Below, piece by piece: positions 62,101 to 64,000 of a stretch of 64,000 nt of DNA (position 1 is the first letter of the stretch; every line of letters starts with the position of its first letter). Source of the stretch: Roseateles oligotrophus (GTDB lineage: Bacteria > Pseudomonadota > Gammaproteobacteria > Burkholderiales > Burkholderiaceae_C); contig NZ_JAJIRN010000010.1 in assembly GCF_025717515.1 (NCBI RefSeq), positions 230,243 through 294,242 of the forward strand. Reading direction: 5' to 3'. The notes beneath the pieces were generated by a model, which worked only from the letters and a program-made list of their open reading frames with translations, did no database searches and had not been told where the DNA came from. The position numbers were made by a program, and so were the translations under genes.

Positions 62101-63267
62101 CTATCTACGGCGCCAATGCTGCAGCATCAAGGCGCAAGCACCCGCCACCACACCCCAAAAGGCCGAGCCTATGCCCAGCAGGCTGACGCCGGACAGCGTG
62201 ACCAGAAAGGTCAAGATCGCAACATCGCGGTGGCGCTCATCATGCAGCGCGCCGACCAGCCCGCCCGAGATCGTGCCCAGCAAGGCCAGGCCCGCCACCG
62301 CCGCGATCAGCTCGCGCGGGAAGGCCGCCATCAGCCCCGCCACCGCACCGCCGGCCAGCCCCAGGCCGATATAGAACAGCCCGGCCATGGTGGCGGCGGT
62401 GTAGCGCCGGCGCGGGTCCGGGTGCGCATCGGGGCCCATGCAGATGGTCGCGGTGATGGCGGCCAGGTTGAACGCATAGCCGCCCAGCGGTGCCAGCAAC
62501 AGCGTCGCCAGGCCAGTCACCGTGATGGTGGGGGACACCGGCGTTAGGTAGCCGAGCGCGCGCTGCGCGGCCACGCCGGGCAGGTTCTGCGAACTCATGG
62601 TGACGATGAAGAGCGGCACGGCCACGCCGATCAGCGCCGAGAGGCTGAAGGTGGGCGCGGTCCAGACCGGGCTGGCCCAGGCCCATTGCACCGAGTCGAG
62701 GTCCATGCGCCCCTGCGCGGCGCTCAGCACCACCCCGCTGAACAGCACGCCAGGCACCGCATAGGCGGGCCAGAAGCGCCGGCCGATCAGATAGGCCAGC
62801 GCCAGCAGCAGCACCAGGCTCGGATCGGTCTTGACCGCCAGCACCGCGTCGAGCCCGAAGCGCGCCAAGATGCCGGCCAGCAAGGCCGATGAAATCGCCA
62901 GCGGGATCTTGTCCATCACCCGCTCAAAGGCGCGTGTGCAGCCTGCCAGGGTGATGAGGGCGCCGCAGACCAGAAAGGCGCCGATCGCATCCGACATCGC
63001 CACGCCGCTGCTGCCGGCCAAGAGCGCGGCGCCCGGCGCGGACCAGGCGGTCAAGACCGGTTGACGGGTCCACAGCGACAGGCCCAAGGTCGTCAAGCCC
63101 GTGCCCAGGCCCATCGCCCAGATCCATGACGCGGCCTGTTGCGGCGTTGCGCCCAAGGCTTGCGCGGCCTGGAACACCAGCGCCATGGTGCTGGAGAAAC
63201 CCACCAATACCGCCACAAAACCCGCCACGGCGGCCGACAGTGAAAGATCTTTGAGCCAAATTTTCAT
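62101..63267 (-). CDS. benE: BenE-family benzoate/H+ symporter-like transporter
   Basis: 388 residues with about twelve membrane helices. It matches BenE: AAVAGFVAVLVGFSSTMALVFQAA at the start, TAWSAPGAALLAG, the central PLFIVTMSSQNLPGVAA, PLGGYAFNLAAITATICMG and DPRRRYTAATMAGLFYI. BenE of Acinetobacter carries benzoate into the cell with protons. No benzoate catabolic genes are in view, so the substrate here could be another aromatic acid. The symbol is by family similarity. Downstream (62100-61853) is a 248-base non-coding stretch. Confidence 0.92.
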   Translation of the reverse strand: MKIWLKDLSLSAAVAGFVAVLVGFSSTMALVFQAAQALGATPQQAASWIWAMGLGTGLTTLGLSLWTRQPVLTAWSAPGAALLAGSSGVAMSDAIGAFLVCGALITLAGCTRAFERVMDKIPLAISSALLAGILARFGLDAVLAVKTDPSLVLLLALAYLIGRRFWPAYAVPGVLFSGVVLSAAQGRMDLDSVQWAWASPVWTAPTFSLSALIGVAVPLFIVTMSSQNLPGVAAQRALGYLTPVSPTITVTGLATLLLAPLGGYAFNLAAITATICMGPDAHPDPRRRYTAATMAGLFYIGLGLAGGAVAGLMAAFPRELIAAVAGLALLGTISGGLVGALHDERHRDVAILTFLVTLSGVSLLGIGSAFWGVVAGACALMLQHWRRR

Positions 63268-63343
63268 GCGCCCAGCATAGCCAAGGCAGCTGAATTTTTG
63301 CTGCTGGCCCCGACCTTGGCGCTGGCCTCAAGGCGGCCGGGGC

Positions 63344-64000
63344 TCAGGCATTGGCAATCTGCCGGCCCGCTGTCTCGATGGCGAGGCGGCGCTGCAGCGT
63401 TGCCCAGTAAAGGGTCGCGGCAGCCGCCAAGCCAAGCAGAGGCAGCACGCCGAGCTGGATCGCCGACCAACCCCAGGCGTTGTAGACCACACCGGCCAGC
63501 AGCGAACCGATGGCCGCCACTGCCGCCGTGATGAACTCATTGGCCGCTTGCGCACGAGCGCGGTCGGCCGGGCTGTCAGCGGCAAAACTCTGGGTCAAGA
63601 GCGTGCTGCCGCCGACAAACATGAAGTTCCAGGCGGCGCCGTTGAGCATCAGCGCCAGGCCAAAGTTGAAGGGCGCCGCGCCCGCAAGCGCCACCGCGCA
63701 GCCGAGGCCGAACAGGCCGGCACCTAGCCCCAAGACCGGCCCCACACCCCAGCGCGCAATCAGACGGCCGCTGAAGAAGCCCGGCACATACATGGCCAGC
63801 AAATGCCATTGAATCACCGAGGCTGCGACGCCGACCGACAGCCCGCAGCCGACCACGGCCAGCGGGCTGGAGGTCATCACAAACATCATCATGCCGGCGG
63901 CCAAGGCGCTGTTGGTCGCGGCGACGAGAAATTGGGGGCGCCTAAGCAGCAGCGTCAACGGTGTCGGGCTGGCACTTGCGGCTGCGGCTGCCGTAAGCCC
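63344..64000 (-). CDS. MFS transporter, C-terminal half (cut by window edge)
   Basis: The open frame runs past the right edge without a start, so only the 3' part is present: at least 218 residues. Six hydrophobic helices fit the second half of a major facilitator protein, and an Ala-rich loop (TAAAAASASP) would be the cytosolic linker between helices 6 and 7. RPQFLVAATNSALAAGMMMF begins helix 7; RWGVGPVLGLGAGLFGLGC follows at helix 8. It lies 76 bases upstream of the BenE gene start on the same strand. The substrate is unknown. Confidence 0.8.
   Translation of the reverse strand, partial: GLTAAAAASASPTPLTLLLRRPQFLVAATNSALAAGMMMFVMTSSPLAVVGCGLSVGVAASVIQWHLLAMYVPGFFSGRLIARWGVGPVLGLGAGLFGLGCAVALAGAAPFNFGLALMLNGAAWNFMFVGGSTLLTQSFAADSPADRARAQAANEFITAAVAAIGSLLAGVVYNAWGWSAIQLGVLPLLGLAAAATLYWATLQRRLAIETAGRQIANA

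Overview
The window is about 64 kb of GC-rich, gene-dense chromosomal DNA. The gene content and style point to a betaproteobacterium of the order Burkholderiales, probably the Roseateles/Rubrivivax/Sphaerotilaceae side. The reasons are four proteins with PEP-CTERM sorting tails, many GST and CoA-transferase type genes, several c-di-GMP and two-component proteins, and a LexA-type CTGT-N8-ACAG box. The taxonomic placement is an inference from families, not a measurement. No rRNA, tRNA, CRISPR array, intact insertion sequence or prophage was recognised.

Layout. 0-3.3 kb: a three-gene ABC exporter (adaptor, FtsX-type permease, ATPase) on the minus strand. 3.4-9.1 kb: beta-class GST with a UUCG-loop terminator, a large lipoprotein, a membrane diguanylate cyclase, a family-3 solute-binding protein and an iodotyrosine-deiodinase-like nitroreductase. 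9.2-12.3 kb: a DUF3667 membrane protein, then a gene-poor stretch around a lipoprotein alpha/beta hydrolase, with an inverted repeat. 12.3-17.7 kb: LytS/LytTR two-component pair, a small membrane protein, a TPR protein, a PHB-depolymerase-like esterase and a DUF2306-like membrane protein. 17.8-23.8 kb: PAS-GGDEF-EAL protein, a composite gene relic (SMR efflux protein plus DUF2306 tail), transglutaminase-like protein, TrmO-like methyltransferase and a secreted DUF885 protein flanked by copies of a palindromic GGGTCAGG element.

24.2-32.7 kb: a YeeE/YedE-Blh sulfur cluster, chemoreceptor, HU protein, NTF2-like secreted protein, AraC regulator, a VOC protein preceded by a near-perfect LexA box, a quinone reductase and an exported MetX-like hydrolase. 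32.6-35.7 kb: CaiB/BaiF CoA-transferase, LytS-type kinase and LytTR regulator joined by two ATGA overlaps. 35.8-42.9 kb: a BamA-like outer-membrane protein, small membrane protein, ketopantoate reductase, DUF3079, an ABC exporter, a GrpB relic, DUF5519 and a sigma-type GST. 42.9-47.7 kb: PEP-CTERM glycerophosphodiesterase, PEP-CTERM HAF-repeat protein, dihaem cytochrome c and proA.

47.7-59.3 kb is the most distinctive region. Two highly similar ~910-residue PEP-CTERM beta-helix proteins lie in the same orientation. They enclose a LuxR-type response regulator and a hybrid histidine kinase, and are followed by an ECF sigma factor translationally coupled to a Ser/Thr kinase with a TPR-like tail. 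A good sigma-54-type promoter match faces the sigma-factor gene. I infer a surface-matrix locus with its own signalling proteins. The exosortase needed to process PEP-CTERM tails is not in the window. 59.3-64 kb: C69 dipeptidase, an unknown soluble protein, BenE-type symporter and the 3' half of an MFS transporter cut by the window edge.
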